Source: Microvelia longipes (taxonomy: Eukaryota; Arthropoda; Insecta; Hemiptera; Veliidae). Taken from it: a DNA stretch of 64,000 bases. Position 1 is the first letter of the stretch. Each line of letters opens with the position of its first letter. This document shows, one piece after another, positions 43,881 to 56,178 of this stretch. The DNA lies in NCBI GenBank assembly GCA_018340805.1, contig JACMZG010001913.1:41190027-41254026 (forward strand), given 5' to 3'. The notes below the pieces were generated by a model, which made no database searches, was not told the origin of the DNA, and saw only the letters and a list, made by a program, of their open reading frames with translations. The position numbers and the translations under genes were made by a program.

Positions 43881-46554
43881 AAAAAAAAATGGTTAAAGAT
43901 ATTAAGCAAATAAAGAATAAGTGGGTAATAAAAAGAGGCATTTCCCATTGAATAAATGAATTCGATGAAAATGAATAAATGAATAAGCAAATAGTGGAAG
44001 ACAAGTGAGCTGGGATAGGACATGATGTCATGGCTGCATACACATGGCAGTGTCCTTGATACTATAGAGTCACTGTAAGGTTCAATCACTGCTATCTATA
44101 TATTTACTTCCTTATTTCTATGATAGAATCTTCTCAAGAGAAAATAGTAGTAAGGCATATTATGCAGGCATATGAGTCACCGATGAATAGAGTCGTTAAG
44201 AATTTTCTTTTAAAAGATCAAATATTAAAATGTAATTCAAGAGTTGGTAGAGAGAATTTTGGCCAAGATAAATGAAGCCGACTTTTGGTCCAATCACGGA
44301 CTTCTTTGTTTAAGATCGTAGTGTAGCTAAAGATATTATTATGGCAAGGGTTATCATTAGAGCCCAAAAACAGGCAGTATGCATTCATTATTAAAAGATT
44401 ATTGAAGAAACAAACAGTCAAAGCAACAAGTCCCAATTACCATGCTCTGAGAACTTGAATCTTCTAAAAGCCTTGTTTTAAAACTCATCAGACTCTACCA
44501 AATACGAAACATAGGACCAGAGACTATTAGAGACGAACCACCTCATGGGATTTTTTTTGTCTAGTTTAAAGGCGATATTTGTACCTCGGCACCAGGATGC
44601 AGCACAGTCGTTTTGGAGTAGTTGCGTACTTCCTCGATGGATTGCGCCACTGACTCATACTCCGTACACACACAAGCAAACTACACACCTCACACTGAGA
44701 TATCTCCTGAAATGGTCAACAACCCTTGGTTCCATCCCTTATCTGCCATACTTCTCTGGATAACATCTTATACCCCTAATCCTTAATCCCCTTACCTATG
44801 TCTATTGTAATTCATTTATTATTGCATATTGGTTTTTACCAATTTTTTAAGGATGGGAATTTTATCTATAATACCTTCACACAAATATTATTGTAAAAAT
44901 ATAAGATAAGAAGTGTTAGATCTAATCTTTTTAACTTATATCTCTAATTTTAATACTTTCAATAATAACTTGCATTTCTTTTAACCCTCTAACAGTTTTT
45001 AATCATAATTTCCTTACCTGTTTTTTACTAGGTTAATATTATTTGCTAAGTTATTGTTAAATAATAGATTTTCATCAAAAATATGTTGACACTAATATTT
45101 TTATTACAGACAAAAATCTGGTATTATATATTATTATATCCAACAAAAAACTTAGGCCTTCATTAGCTTTTCACTACAAGATTGTATTTAAAAATAGGTC
45201 AACTGTTGCTGATGGTAATAAATGCATGCAAATTCCCTATTTATATCCTTTGTGACGTTTAATTTTAAGATAATTTTTTAACTTTGATATCTAATATCAA
45301 GGTGTTATCAGGGTTTCATTGCTTAAAATGTTAGTATTTCACAACCTTGAAAACGTTTCAAGTGGACTGCGAAACACTTTCAGGTGGATAAATGAAATCA
45401 AATAAAATTTTTCAGACATTAAGTAAAATTTAGACTTGATAGGAACCCTCTTTGCATTCACCCTATTAATAAATTCATATTTAACCAATTACTTACTGCT
45501 TAAGTTAAGCAGATTTCATTTCTTTGAAACAGTAATAAAAATAATTAATTATCAAATTTAAAACATCGCGCTTTATTTCTAAGAATTTACGAAAATATAA
45601 CATACTTTCCCGGTTTACATTAATTATTATAGGTCAGAGTAGGAAAATGGAGTTTAAAAAATGAAAATGAATATGCAGAATATTAGAGAACTTATTTGAA
45701 TAAGTTAATTAAGCAGAAACATATTTGAAAAACACGCTTAACAGTCTAGTCAGCGATCGGTTTGTTTTGCAAAAAAATCAATATAGTTCACATTTTATTT
45801 TGGGAATCTGTTTGGACATGTTTAGGGATAACCCAAAGAAAAGCCCCTTAAATTTGCTGCGATCATAGTGGACCAAAACGTATCCCCTTTTTCATATTTT
45901 CGTTAATATCTTGGTAGAAATACAAAATATAAAAAAATTCTTGCAACTAAAGTTCAAAGCTTGGTATATTGTCTAAAAATTAATTTCTATTAGTTTACTT
46001 TCGATTTAAAATCATTAACAAAGGATTTGAAGTTAAAAATGAGCCATATTTCATTTTTTTAACGTAAACAATCTAAAAATTGTTTCTTCTTCACGATATT
46101 ATTCTGATTTTACCACCATAACTCCACGGAAAATTGATAAAATCTTATGGTTTTTTTGATCTGATGTAGTTAAATTTCGAAAATATTATTACCTTAATTA
46201 CAGCTCTCAATTTATTATAGCCGCAGAGCACTGGAGAATTTCAAAACAGAATTTCAAATGTATCTTTGAATCGGCCATTGTCCCGACAATTAATGAAGAA
46301 AAGTGGTATATCTAGGGTTTATGATAGATGGATAGTGTCAAGCAGCATCGTGCTAAGATGTTCTTAATATTCGTACGACAATTTAAATTATTTTTGAAAA
46401 TTTTTAATTTTATGTGACTTCTTTATTCTTTTATAAAACACTCTTGACTTGTTTCTAATTTTTAAAAAATGTTATGAAATATAAAATTGATTGCTTACTT
46501 TATCACTTAGTCCGAAATTATAAAGAATCGCGTAACAAATATATACCGTAGTTA
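43881..46554. other. Long unassigned stretch
   Basis: 44160-44790 is less AT-rich than its surroundings and contains several medium open frames, none with a recognisable domain and none connected by a convincing splice pattern. 44790-46554 is plain AT-rich DNA. This is the longest part of the window with no detected repeat. Confidence 0.45.
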
Positions 46555-46890
46555 TATAGGAAAAGTATGTGCTTGGAAAAAAATCTGAAACCGGGATTAA
46601 ACCGGAATTATCCGTTTCAGCGCTTTTAAGACCTCCTGAGTGGTTTTAGCAAAGTTGACTGTCTGTATGTGTGTGTGTCTGTTATCATCGTAGAGCCCAG
46701 TGTATTTATGCTAGAGAGTACAAAGGTCAGTCTACCGCTGTAGTTATGCTATTTAGAAAATATTTTTTTTAATGACGTCATTAATCCGCAATAACGACTT
46801 ATTTGGAAAATCAAAAATTTTCATAAACGCATGTGACTATGCATAATTTTAATATAAATCCCAAGTGTCATCTCATTATCAGCGTTAGTT
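46555..46890 (+). repeat. Family A dispersed repeat
   Basis: Forward orientation, near complete, from TAGGAAAAGTATGTG through TTATCCGTTTCAGCG, CCTCCTGAGTGGTTTTAGC, GTGTCTGTTATCATCGTAG to GTCATCTCATTATCAGCG. Confidence 0.88.
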
Positions 46891-47099
46891 ATTTTTTTTA
46901 ATCACTTGTGTATGTTTGTTAAAAATATGGAAAAATCAGGAAAAGGTTTAATTGAGTTGAAATTTGTATTATTACCTACTAATATTTCCATTTCAATACA
47001 ACAAGTATATTTATGATTTTTGTTGCATCATAAAAATTAATATGTATTTTATCTGTTAAGCACCTTAATAATAAATAAAAAAAAATTAAGGAACATTGA

Positions 47100-47305
47100 A
47101 CGTGGTCAGTGCTGTATGGGTGACCGCTCAGAATGATATAAATGCATTTACTATCTGAAGTCGAGCAAAGCAAGGCATATTGCAGTATAAATTTGAAGAA
47201 GTGTATTTCTGAGGACGAGCGAAGCGAGTCCGAAGCAGGGAGGATAATCGTAGCAAATCCGATGTAATGAGGAAAAGTTCCGAGGTACTCCGAACCCGAC
47301 TTTTT
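47100..47305 (+). repeat. Family B dispersed repeat, copy 4
   Basis: GGGTGACCGCTCAGAATG, GAGGACGAGCGAAGCGAG, AATGAGGAAAAGTTCCGAGG, TACTCCGAACCCGAC. It is the copy closest to copy 1. Confidence 0.8.
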
Positions 47306-47977
47306 AAATTGTAAATACGAATTTTCTTGTTAAATGGGAATATTAGCATTACATCGCCATAATGCAAGTAAATAAAAAATAAAATTTATTATTAGAATTT
47401 GTGTCTCACTATATAGTGCCCCATCATCTATTATTAAGAGGTTGATTGGTGATATATGTAAGAAAATGAATGGGATGATTCTATGCCCTAAGAGCTACAA
47501 AAAACATGGTATTGGCCAGGGCTCAATTCTCAACCGTTTTCCCACAAAGGTCAAATTTCATCATTTTGTTAGGGTGGCATATGTTGGTTTGAAAAACATG
47601 CTTCACCTCCTTAAGTATGAATAATGCAAATAAGTTATGAATATCGTTGGAAAGCCAAAAAATTTCCTAAATAAAAAGTATACATTCACTTCATTAAACA
47701 GTTTAATTGTTTATTAAAAACCAGTTGCATTTTTCTGAAAAATTAAAAGAAAAATAAAAAATATGTTGCTTGATAACTGTTTTAAAAGCAATAGAAAATT
47801 TTCTATCCGACTTTTGAAAAAACTTCTTTGTTTAACATAGTTTTGATCAATACCAATATCATTAGCCATTTAGAGGACAAAATTACCAGTAATCGAAGTT
47901 AAAAGGTGTTTTTAATTAATTTTTATCATTACCAATCGTAATAAAACCTGGGTTGTTGCTTTGTTCACATTTTCCGC
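47306..47977. other. AT-rich non-coding stretch
   Basis: The 60-aa open frame at 47442 has no recognisable domain. Nothing else seen. Confidence 0.45.
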
Positions 47978-48346
47978 CTTTTGGCGAATTTCCTTTGGGA
48001 ATAAAATTCGCTATTGGGGTAGGCGTCATGGCGGAATTCGAACCTCAGACCACGACACAAATCCGTTTCAGAGGTCCCCAATGACGAAAACATACGTTTC
48101 GCGAGACTTTATATATACTTTATTTTCTACAACTAACTGGATAATTATGCGCATTTCCTTTGGAAAATACAGACAAAATGAGTTACGAGCAGTGCTTGAC
48201 AATTGAGTAACGGCTTAGGTTCTAAAGCATGAACCGGAACCACGCAATGGGCATGGTTCTTGCATAAGCAAGAAATGGGCTGTTTAGCACGGAAACACGC
48301 ATTCTACTAAATTGAATTCGCCCGACAGCGACCACCGCGCCGGAAT
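47978..48346 (-). mobile_element. Family C SINE-like repeat, full copy with B box
   Basis: Minus strand: head GGCGCGGTGGTCGCTG, then GCACTGCTCGTAACTC, AAAGGAAATGCGC, and at the far end a strong B box GAGGTTCGAATTCCGCC followed by ATGACGCC and a second GCGAATTT...AAAGGAAATTC block. The outer AAGGAAATTCGC-type blocks make the two ends related. It stops about 80 bp ahead of the P-like ORF. Confidence 0.72.
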
Positions 48347-48423
48347 TTACTTAGTATTGTAAAGTTTATAATCTAAAAACTATAAAAATTGCTCACCCTG
48401 GAATCGATCTAGAAGAAATTGAT

Positions 48424-49008
48424 ATGATAGAAGATTTAATTGAAAATGAAGAGGAGGAAACAGAGTTTGAGGAAGATGAAGGAGTCGAAGAAGTAGAAAG
48501 TACAGAAACAGAAGAAGAGGAGGATAATGAAGACAACTCCAGTATTACTTTAAAAAAAACTGCTGAGGTCTATCTGGCTGGTTATCTATTGTATTGGTTG
48601 TTAAGAAAAAGCAATTGCGTCGATTGTGAACGTCGTTTTATCGAGTCTAATTCAAACGATTTAATGGACGAAGACCATATGTTGATATTAGAGAAAGAAT
48701 TTGGAGGAACAACACGTTCTTTGAAGTACCCCAAACAAAACCTTGTCGACGCCACAAGACAAACTCTAAGAAAATTGGAAGACATTTGGGAAGAAGTAAT
48801 TTTTGAAAGAGGAATAAGAGAAAGAGTGGTTCGTGCAGTTATTCCTGAAATTTTAAAGAACTGCGGCATTGAAGAAGACAGTGTGTGCGCTAATCATTGT
48901 AGAGACATGCTAAATGGTAAAGTAAAAATCTGTAAAAAGTTAAAGTGGATTAGCGGGAGAGACTCAAGGTTAACAAAAAATAAATTAAAAAGAGTAAAAT
49001 TTTTGTGA
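48424..49008 (+). CDS. P-element/THAP9-like transposase C-terminal domain (fragment or domesticated)
   Basis: The 194-aa frame is the only clean, non-repetitive coding sequence here. Residues 1-40 are strongly acidic (runs of E and D). Residues 46-64 (AEVYLAGYLLYWLLRKSN) resemble the Y-x-A-G-Y/F helix that closes the catalytic domain of P-element and THAP9 transposases. It is followed by C65-x2-C68, a GG at 94-95 before KYPKQNL, a predicted helical stretch, C155-x2-H158, and a basic tail (SRLTKNKLKRVKFL). That order of motifs is the C-terminal layout of this transposase family. The upstream frame is open only to 48355, where a family C repeat ends, so the THAP and RNase H-like parts are absent. 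The ATG at 48424 is the first in frame; the true start may lie in a missing exon. A decayed transposon end or a host-recruited fragment are both possible. Confidence 0.55.
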   Translation: MIEDLIENEEEETEFEEDEGVEEVESTETEEEEDNEDNSSITLKKTAEVYLAGYLLYWLLRKSNCVDCERRFIESNSNDLMDEDHMLILEKEFGGTTRSLKYPKQNLVDATRQTLRKLEDIWEEVIFERGIRERVVRAVIPEILKNCGIEEDSVCANHCRDMLNGKVKICKKLKWISGRDSRLTKNKLKRVKFL

Positions 49009-49879
49009 ATATATATGTCAAGTATTTGATCTTTATTTTCAATATAAATTCAACAGAGTGCACCGTATCCCCGTCTGCTGCTGCGTTCTTATGCTTATTT
49101 ATGTAACTTCGTGTTTTCCCGCATTTTCCTAACCTTTCCCGCTCTTTTTACGTACACTTTTCCTCGCCATCTTGTATTTTACCAACCTCGATATCGTTCC
49201 GTTCGTTCTCTCTACCTCTTCCTCTCCGAGTGTTATCACATTTATTATATCTTACTATTTTAATTATAAACGATTATTATTTTCATTTCTTAACTTTCCG
49301 TGTGCCGAAATCAGTGCTGTTGTGGTCGCGTAAACTAAATATCAATTCGTGCTCTGTTGTGCTGTGTACACCGTGCTTCCGGTCAATTTTGGATACGTTC
49401 AGCTTCACCAGGCCTGGTCACCTTCACGTCACATCTTCTTTGAAATCAAGTAAGCCACGGATTGCTATAATTACACTCTATCTCGATTATTAATATTGTC
49501 TTTATATCTCAAATTCTTGTTCTCTACCTCTCTCTCCCTCTACCCATAGGGCGTAGAGATTTTGTTCTCAAAATCCTACAATGTATATGTTTTTTAAATG
49601 GTAAATATAGTTTTATGGTAAATAAAATAATCGATTTGCATATAAATAAACAATACCCTCCTATTTTTGCGTCATAGACTAAAATGTATTCCTAGAACCC
49701 TGCCGACTTTTCTTTAAAATCTGTGCTATCTTAATAATCTATAACTTATATTATAGATTGTGTATATATTTAATAAACAATTACAAAATATATTCGGTTC
49801 GGAGGAACATGTTAATATTGTGTATAGATCACGTAATATTTACAATGGTTCACAATTTTCATGATTAAGAATAACCATA
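49009..49879. other. Pyrimidine-rich, GC-richer stretch downstream of the P-like ORF
   Basis: 49060-49230 is rich in TTTCC, TCTCTCTACCTC and CGTTCCGTTCG on the plus strand, unlike its surroundings, and 49350-49460 holds GGCCTGGTCACCTTCACGTC and a splice-donor-like AATCAAGTAAGCC. It could be a promoter or 5' leader of a transposon or of a neighbouring transcript, but no ORF follows that I can recognise. Confidence 0.4.
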
Positions 49880-50140
<261 letters not shown>

Positions 50141-50284
50141 TTTTTTTTACACGAAAAAAACAAAGAAAAAAGTACTCGGAATAAATACACAGATTTAAAA
50201 AAATACGGCGAAAAAATTATTCAAAATAAGTACACCTTAAACTTGCTAACAATTTACTGGATATTTTAGATTAAATCTAAGAAT

Positions 50285-50440
50285 CAGTTACGGGGTACCT
50301 CAGAACTTTTCCTCGTCACATCAGATTCGCTCATTTTTCCTACGACTGACTTGCTTCGCTCGTCTTTAGAATATGCAATTTGCCAAATGTATGCTGTGAC
50401 ACGTCTTCGGACTCGCTTCGCTCGTCCTCTATAAGTAAAT
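50285..50440 (-). repeat. Family B dispersed repeat, copy 5
   Basis: Reverse orientation: ACGGGGTACCTCAGAACTTT, TCCTCGTCACATCAGATTCG, GACTCGCTTCGCTCGTCC. Confidence 0.75.
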
Positions 50441-50454
50441 ACATCCGTTTAGTT

Positions 50455-50740
50455 TCAACTGGGATGACACTGACATTATCCGCCTCAGGTGTTTTCAAGA
50501 AAGGTCATGAAAGGTCTCGAAGACCTCATGAGTGGTTTGTGTGTGTATTTGTCTATTATCATTGTCTCATTACTTCTAGTGATTATATGCTAGAGTTGAA
50601 ACTTTGTATAAAAATCAGTCTATAGCTGTAGTTGTTCTGTTAGGAAAAAAATGTTTTTATGGCGTCATTAACCTGAATAATGTCTTAGTTAAAATTTCGA
50701 TGCGATTGGATTGAGATTTAGACGCATGTAGCTATGTATA
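50455..50740 (+). repeat. Family A dispersed repeat
   Basis: Forward orientation: ATCCGCCTCAGGTGTTTTC, GACCTCATGAGTGGTTTG, TATGCTAGAGTTGAAACTTTG, with a GAAAGGTCATGAAAGGTC local duplication. Confidence 0.8.
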
Positions 50741-51054
50741 AGACTTACACTTAAACTTACTCGTTTAAATACATTAAGTATGTCCATAATTTTTGTTTGA
50801 TCATAAAAGTTAAGCAGCATTGAGCGTAAGCAGTGCTGTATAAGTAATCACTGAGAATAAAACGAAAACCAATCCTAGACAGAAATTTACTTCGTTTGAG
50901 GGGGGGCGATATCTTTTCCAGGCCTGCTTGTAATGATTGTACTGTAAACGTATCATAAATTAGTTTAAACCCAGAGTACGATTTGAATATGAATATTTAC
51001 ATTTAAAAATTATTACTACAAGTGTCAATATGTACATATATTTTAGTGAATTTC
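50741..51054. other. AT-rich stretch
   Basis: Contains AAAGTTAAGCAGCATTGAGC and CAGTGCTGTATAAGTAATC, the left-hand text that also precedes family B at 47.1 kb. Otherwise nothing. Confidence 0.45.
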
Positions 51055-51165
51055 CTTTGGGAATAAATTCGCTAATAGGATAGACGTCATGGTGGAATTC
51101 GAACCTCGGACCACGATACAAATCTGTTTCAGAGGTCCCTATTGACGAAAAAATACGTTTCGCGA
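51055..51165 (-). ncRNA. tRNA-like end of family C, separate copy
   Basis: Minus strand: GAGGTTCGAATTCCACC (B box) with TGGTCC ahead of it, ATGACGTC after it, and the AAAGGAAATTC block. It is directly followed by (TA)n and then by a family C body at 51465, so the (TA)n tract seems to have expanded inside one SINE copy. Confidence 0.6.
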
Positions 51166-51282
<117 letters not shown>

Positions 51283-51464
51283 TTTCTTGTAAACACTCTA
51301 TCTTTCGAACAGATTAATATTTTTTAATCAAACTTGGTACAAAAATCATATTAAAAAGGTTCTTGTGGCGTCACTAACCCGGTTTGCTGAGTAAGCAAAA
51401 TTTTGAAAAAATCGGCAAAATTCAGGGTGAATATTTTTCTCTTCTTTATCTCTTCTTCGGTCTG

Positions 51465-51930
51465 TATTTTCTTAAGGAAATGCGCTAAAAACCTTAAAAG
51501 ATAACTGACTAAGCTTAAAGATAAGTAACTAAGCTTTAAACTAGTGCAAATAATATTGCGTACTTCTAATTTTAGAGGCATAGTTTTCTACAATTAACTG
51601 GATTATGCACTTTTCCTTTGGAAAATACAGACAAAATGAGTTAAGAGCAGTGCTTGACAATTGAGTAACTACTTAGGTTCTAAAGCATGAACCGGAACCA
51701 CGCAATGGGCATGGTTCTTGCATAAGCAAGAAATGGGTTGTTTAACACGCATTCTAAATAAAATTCGCCCGACAGCGGACCACCGCGCCGGAATTATTTA
51801 TTTAGTAGTTGTAAACTTATATAATGTGAGAAACTGTAAAAATGATCATTCCAACCATTATAGTTGTTAAGCACGGAAACACGCATCCAAAGGAAATTCG
51901 CCCGACATGCGGACCACCGCGCCAGAATTA
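51465..51930 (-). mobile_element. Family C SINE-like repeat, copy with duplicated head
   Basis: Same block order as 2790-3215, including two head modules (CGGACCACCGCGCC on the plus strand at about 51774 and 51913) separated by about 140 bp. The shared double head in both copies means it is a property of the family. Confidence 0.7.
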
Positions 51931-53220
51931 TTTTAAAATTATTATTATGATTTTTTTAACAATAAATATTGGAGGAGGATTAATTGCAACATTAATATCA
52001 TTGTACATATAACATTATGATAAAAAGAAAATAATATCACCATCTCTTAGGTTTGTGGAACTTAAAGTAAATCCATTTAAATGCTATTGTGAAAATTGTC
52101 AAGGTAGGGTTGGGTCAGGTAGAAGAAAGTAGTTGATGTGATGAACATCTAAAGACAAAGATGGATATATAGCGAAATTGGTTGTCTCCTTTCTATTATC
52201 CAAAGTTAAACATGTTGCTACCTGAGAGCGACACTGTACAGAAGAAAATTTTCTAGAAATGTGAGGGTGGGGTAGAACTAGCCTTACCAAAATCTCCCAT
52301 ATAGGTGGGGCCTCTGGTTCTAAGTACTCCGTGATAGGACTCTTAGAACTAGAGACTCCAAAAACCTAGTTTATAACTTATTCGGACACTACCGATTTCT
52401 CAATTAAGGTGCTCCAAGAACTAGAAACTTAAGAAGCCTTATTTCAAAATTCAGTCAAATAAGTACGGATACAGGTAAATTTAGGAATAAAGTTAATTTA
52501 TTCCTACATTCACTTAAGAATAAATTAACTAAGTGAAATTAGTTATTTTAAATTAGTTAATTTCACTTAGGTTTTTTAAAAGTTATTTTTATTTTTTTCT
52601 AGTGAACAAAACATATCTTAGCTTATTTATTTACGGTTCATACAATTACATTTATTAGTTGTTATATTTAATCAATAAATGTCAATATCGTTCTTTAAGG
52701 GGTATTTTGCAGTATAAAAAAATATCTTAAAATATTTTGTACGTACAAAATAAATTTAGATATTCTAAACAAAATAAATTGCTTATGATGGCATAAACTA
52801 AAATGTATTATTTCTAGATTAGATTTTTTTTATTTTTGACTTTAATGTAACACATCTTTTTACTATTGAACCATGTTTTTTTAAATAAATACATAGTTCA
52901 TTTATATCTAAATAACTGTTTACAATGATTAAATTACAAATTATAAATAAATAAAATAATATATATTGACCAGTTAGTTTAAAGTGAAAATGAACTAACT
53001 ATTTTTTTTTTAATTTAGAGTCAATTTTAAGCCCAAAGTTAAAGTCAATGCCTACCTCACAAGCGTCAGGCTTTATAAATAAAAGTACAGTACTCGGTAT
53101 TTAACAACTTTGACAAAATTCCTGGTACTGCCGCCAGGGCCTTTTTAATACACTACGAAAACCCCTACACTATTCACTGTTTCACTTCTGGTAGTTCATA
53201 CTGTTCCGGTAAAATAAATG
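51931..53220. other. Unassigned stretch
   Basis: A 13-bp stem hairpin (CTAAGTGAAATTA and TAATTTCACTTAG) lies at 52529-52570. 52110-52400 is slightly GC-richer with no recognisable frame. No gene seen. Confidence 0.45.
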
Positions 53221-53284
53221 TTAGGACAGGAGTTAAAAGGTTTGCTAGAAATAGCAAATATGTGCAGCTCCCTCCTGTCCTGAC
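53221..53284. other. Hairpin GTTAGGACAGGA / TCCTGTCCTGAC
   Basis: An 11 of 12 bp stem with a 40-nt loop immediately ahead of the element at 53290. Confidence 0.6.
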
Positions 53285-53289
53285 ACTTA

Positions 53290-53692
53290 CAGTCTATGGT
53301 TTAGTTAAAAAATCTTGACAGGTCAGTTTAGACACCACTGTATCTAAAGAAAAAAAATCCCTGCAAGAAGGGAGCGGGAAAAACTATGTAAACAAATCAG
53401 GTTATTTTACCCGTATTTTCTTGGCGATGTTTTTTTACATTTTTTTGTGTAGTTTTATTTTAAAATATCATTTTTAAGATTAATTTGAAAGTAGTTTTCA
53501 AAACTATGTTATCAAAAGAAGAACCACAAACCAAGTGAACGATTGCTGGGAAGAAGGTTTTTTCCCTATAGCGGTTATTGTGGTAAGGATTTTTTTTCTC
53601 TTTTTAAGTGAGAGGTTGGCAGCGACTTCTCTGATTGGTCAATCCCCAAAATACTTATGGCCTTGGGGATTTTTAAACTAAACGATAGACTG
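53290..53692. mobile_element. 403-bp TA-flanked TIR element (mariner-type MITE)
   Basis: Left end CAGTCTATGGTTTAGTTAAA then AAATC; the right end in reverse complement reads CAGTCTATCGTTTAGTTTAA then AAATC. TA flanks both ends (53288-53289 and 53693-53694). The interior has GAAGGGAGCGGGAAAAAC and no transposase. Confidence 0.83.
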
Positions 53693-53971
53693 TAAACCAA
53701 ATTGTGAGAATTATTGTTTCTAAGAATTTACAGTGGGGAGTCATAAGAGCCTATAGTCCCTACAGCACTGCTTATTCGCCAGTTTACAAATCTGTTCATT
53801 TCGCCACCTCACAGTGTATCACTGTAGCTTTATTTAATTTTTTTAATAGTTAATATATCTAACGTAAATTCAGTGTACAGTGTATACAGGTACATCTCCC
53901 TGCAGATATAACTCTCCAAAAGGTAAACCCTAATTTAAAGCCAAAATTTATAATTTAAAGCATACTATAAT

Positions 53972-54734
53972 TAATTTTTTTTGAGGTAGTACGTAATTGA
54001 GCACTTTATTGGACCGTTTTTAGGATGAGAAGCCAATCATTATTGTTATAGGAGGTTATTTAGTACTTTTCACCTCCGAGGACAATAATGAATGTAAAAA
54101 AAACTCCTAGGACGTAAAAGTAATTCATATATTGCCGCCATTACTGTAATGTAGCGTGTTCAAAAAAAAACAATCTGTGTAAAACCTTCATGAGGTTTCT
54201 TTTAAAAACGTTCATTTTGTTTCTGTTTTTGTTCGTAGACTATTTTTTTTTTCGTTTTTAAAAGGTGTTCTAATTGATAATTTTTGTGTGTTTATTTGTA
54301 AAGCTTCTACATTTTTGAGTAAAAGTGTGAAGCTATGGATGAATTCAATGACGACGATAATATGGAGTTAATCGGACGTTTGTTTTTTTTAATTGAGTAT
54401 ATAGCGCAGTTTATTTAACGAGTGCTACCTCAAAAAAATAGTGTATGCCATCCGGCTGAGAATGTCTTTATGTCTTGGCAATTTTTCCCGACTCGCTTCG
54501 CTCGTCGGTACATCTAACTGCCGTGGCATAAAGACACACTTCTCATTGTTTTTTTTTCAATTGAGTATATAGCGGAGTTTATTTAATGAGTGCTACCTCA
54601 AAAAAAATAGTGTATGCCATCCGGCTGAAAATGTCTTTATGTCTTGGCAATTTTTCCCGACTCGCTTCGCTCGTCGGTACATCTAACTGCCGTGGCATAA
54701 AGACACACTTCTCAGCCTTATGGCATAAATAACT
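53972..54734 (+). repeat. Family E direct repeat, copy 2 (with duplicated terminal hairpin)
   Basis: Co-linear with 22941-23570. The terminal hairpin part (TTTAATGAGTGCTACCTC to CACACTTCTCA) occurs twice, at about 54412-54545 and 54583-54734. The peptide MDEFNDDDNMELIGR starts at the ATG of GAAGCTATGGATGAATTC and stays open for 27 codons. Confidence 0.82.
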
Positions 54735-55039
54735 ATTATATTTGTTTATTCTTTTTGTTCATTTTTGTTTTTTCAATTATTTTGCTCTACCAAGCTGCCC
54801 TAACATAAAGTACAGAGTAAATCGCTTAATATTAGATTCTTCTTCGAAATGCTTCGTTATTACCGTTCTGTTAAATCTTAAACAATAAATATTAAAACAA
54901 ATTAACTCACGTTGTTTCAAAAATATAGTAAAATCAACAAAAAAGGCAAAACTGCAACTCACCTAGAAACAAAAAAAAATAATTAAATTAATTTTATATG
55001 TTATTTCTAAAAAAATACAAACTTATGACTAAAAATGTC
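54735..55039. other. AT-rich stretch
   Basis: No feature seen. Confidence 0.4.
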
Positions 55040-55880
55040 AACAAAGTACCAAGAGTTATTTGTGTAACTAGACAGGAAAATGGAATATTACTGACTAGTA
55101 TCGAAGTTAGCCCCCGAGCCGAAGGCGAGGGTGTGCTATCTAAATTACCTGACGAGGCGAAGCCGAGGCAGGTAATATATAATTTGAGTGACGAGGCAAA
55201 GCTGAGGAAGGCATATATACGAGTCAGTAATGTTTCCTTTCCTGCCTCGTTCCACACAATATTTTATCTGCGAACAGTAAACACTAGCAAAACTAGCATT
55301 GTTGAAAAACTTATTACGTTTGTATAATGTTTTATATTTACATTTTCTTTGACTGATAATACAGATCTTATCATCGAGAAAGTTGTCCACAGAGTAGTGC
55401 TCGATTTTGTGTTTGACAGTTCTTTTAAATACGCTAACACAACGTTTTCACTTACATTCTTTACTTATTTCTCTGAGCACTATTCTTTGAACACTTCATA
55501 TGCTTTGAGATACCTACTTCCTGATTTGCCGGGTAGAAGGCTCTCTTTGGCATTTGTAGCTATTTCCACAATATCCGGCGGGGTGTGTTCGAAAAGTTCG
55601 TCTATATCTTCGACGATACTCATCACATAACGCTATAGAATAAACTAACTTTTAAACTGTATTAAAGACGGATTCGTATGATAAAAGTAGTAAATGACTC
55701 GACAAAAAAAGATGAGACAATAAACCCAAGACAAAAAGTGTTGCCTTTAACATAATCAATAAAATTTATTTCTAATTAAAGATTTACATTGCAAATTGTT
55801 TTATTTTAATTTTAATTTGTCAACTAATGTAATTATTCATTACATAAATTATTAAATAAATTCAATAGGCTTTTTAATTA
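55040..55880 (-). mobile_element. Recombinase-bearing dispersed repeat, copy 2
   Basis: Aligns with 7170-7900. Here the cassette ahead of the relic is longer and holds CCCCCGAGCCGAAGGCGAGG, a hairpin ATTACCTG-ACGAGGCGAAGCCGAGG-CAGGTAAT (about 55144-55176), a second GACGAGGCAAAGCTGAGG block and TTTCCTGCCTCG. The regular CGAGGC palindromes resemble recognition sites, but that is only a guess. Confidence 0.72.
55325..55623 (-). pseudogene. Tyrosine-recombinase-like N-terminal domain, broken (copy 2)
   Basis: From the ATG at 55623: MSIVEDIDELFEHTPPD, AKESLLPGKSGSRYLKAYE, VFKE, TAG (55480-55482); then in the same frame CSEK, TAA, VKNVSENVVLAYLKELSN, TTLWTTFSMIRSVLSVKE and NVNIKHY, after which the frame loses sense. 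Apart from the two stops the peptide is well kept, including LW..FSM, a signature of the SAM-like core-binding half of this protein family. Both stops are at the same codons as in copy 1, so they predate the spread of this derivative. Confidence 0.75.
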
Positions 55881-56178
55881 GCCAAGATTTCATTAGATCA
55901 AATGAAATCTCTACAAATAGTTTTTGTACTGTCTAATAGTTTTGTTAACAAATAAAACAATAACTATTTGCTCAAATTTCACGTAATAATTTCATAATTT
56001 AAGAAAAAGTATATAAAGAACAACAAGCACTTGGAATTTTTTAACTAATAGTTTATTGTGAGCACTAAACATTTTAAAACACAAAAATTACCACTAATTT
56101 TCATTTTGTTAATTTAAATAACAAATAGAGTTATAAAATTATTTAATTTTGTTAAAGTACATCGATGACTTTCAATTA
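55881..56178. other. AT-rich stretch
   Basis: No feature seen before the MITE. Confidence 0.4.

Noticed and set aside
44218..44763. Medium open frames in the unassigned 44-kb stretch
   Set aside because: No domains, no agreement in strand or frame, no codon pattern that differs from background.
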